From: an uncultured Pseudomonas sp.
Lineage (GTDB): Bacteria > Pseudomonadota > Gammaproteobacteria > Pseudomonadales > Pseudomonadaceae
Assembly: GCF_946886105.1 (NCBI RefSeq)
Contig: NZ_CAMPHV010000010.1
Location: 1-64,000, forward strand
Direction: 5' to 3'
DNA length: 64,000 bases
The notes under the pieces are model-generated. The model saw nothing but the letters and a program-made list of their open reading frames with translations. It had not been told where the DNA came from and searched no databases. The position numbers and the translations under genes were made by a program. Positions 63,873 to 64,000 of the stretch are shown here, one piece after another; the stretch's first letter is position 1, and each line of letters starts with the position of its first letter.

Positions 63873-64000
63873 ATGAACACATTCAAAAAGTATCTATTCG
63901 CCGCTGCCATGCTTCCCGCTCTCGCCGCGCCGGCATTGGCCGCTGAAACGGATACGCAGGATTCGCAAAACGCGGCCCAGCCCTACAGCAAACCGGATAA
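63873..64000 (+). CDS. Partial exported protein, cut by window end
   Basis: The ATG at 63873 has GAGGAGAG 6 bases upstream. The 42 visible codons encode a signal peptide (MNTFKKYLFAAAMLPALAAPALA, cleavage likely after ALA) and the start of a polar mature region (AETDTQDSQNAAQPYSKP). The gene continues beyond the window. Too little is present for a family call. Confidence 0.6.
   Translation, partial: MNTFKKYLFAAAMLPALAAPALAAETDTQDSQNAAQPYSKPD

Overview
The window is one stretch of a high-GC gammaproteobacterial chromosome, almost certainly Pseudomonas (sensu lato). The basis is gene order: a urease/urea-transport block, then retS-purD-purH-fis-dusB-prmA-accC-accB-aroQ-dsbD-ctpL-gcbA-DUF2333-NUDIX. 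As I remember it, this is the order of the PA4841-PA4870 segment of P. aeruginosa PAO1, with local insertions. The intergenic palindromes (GTAGCCCGGAT...ATCCGGGCTAC, GTAGGAGCGAGC...) are also typical of Pseudomonas. No rRNA, tRNA, CRISPR array or prophage was recognised.

Layout. 1-3.1 kb: a repeat-rich edge, an Hsp70-like protein (yegD-type), a DedA-like membrane protein whose upstream region was split by a 168-bp MITE-like element, and a VC0807-family membrane protein. 3.3-7.3 kb: three orphan periplasmic binding proteins, an orphan type II secretion F-type protein and a DksA/TraR-type zinc-finger protein. 7.3-17.1 kb (minus strand): urtABCDE urea ABC transporter and ureD-ureA-GNAT-ureB-ureC. 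A sigma-54 -24/-12 promoter and a candidate NtrC site lie upstream of urtA, and palindromic repeats sit in most of the gaps. Urea is imported by Urt and hydrolysed by urease; UreE, UreF and UreG are not in the window.

17.2-37.8 kb (minus strand): MarC, the hybrid sensor RetS, purine synthesis (PurD, PurH), Fis with DusB, PrmA, fatty-acid synthesis (AccB, AccC), AroQ, DsbD, a binding protein, a CtpL-like chemoreceptor and a GcbA-like diguanylate cyclase. 38-47.1 kb: DUF2333, a Nudix protein, a 1094-residue fused acyl-CoA carboxylase, IspA-XseB (without dxs) and membrane transporters. 47.3-56.1 kb: the bacterial alpha-2-macroglobulin/PBP1C pair, separated by a RAYT transposase gene set in REP arrays and by a small membrane-protein gene.

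56.3-64 kb is accessory: two unknown small genes, a second MITE-like element, a CptA-type phosphoethanolamine transferase and two paralogous binding proteins. It also holds what I consider the most interesting item: a perfect hrp box (GGAACC-N15-CCACTCA) 50 bp upstream of a 439-residue low-complexity protein with three copies of a ~35-residue repeat, followed by a CesT-like acidic small protein. This looks like an HrpL-controlled type III effector and its chaperone, and I do not recognise the effector family. Next to it are a degraded MITE end and a histidine-kinase remnant, suggesting a locus that was acquired or rearranged. Functional names rest on motif and family recognition by eye; no database search was run.
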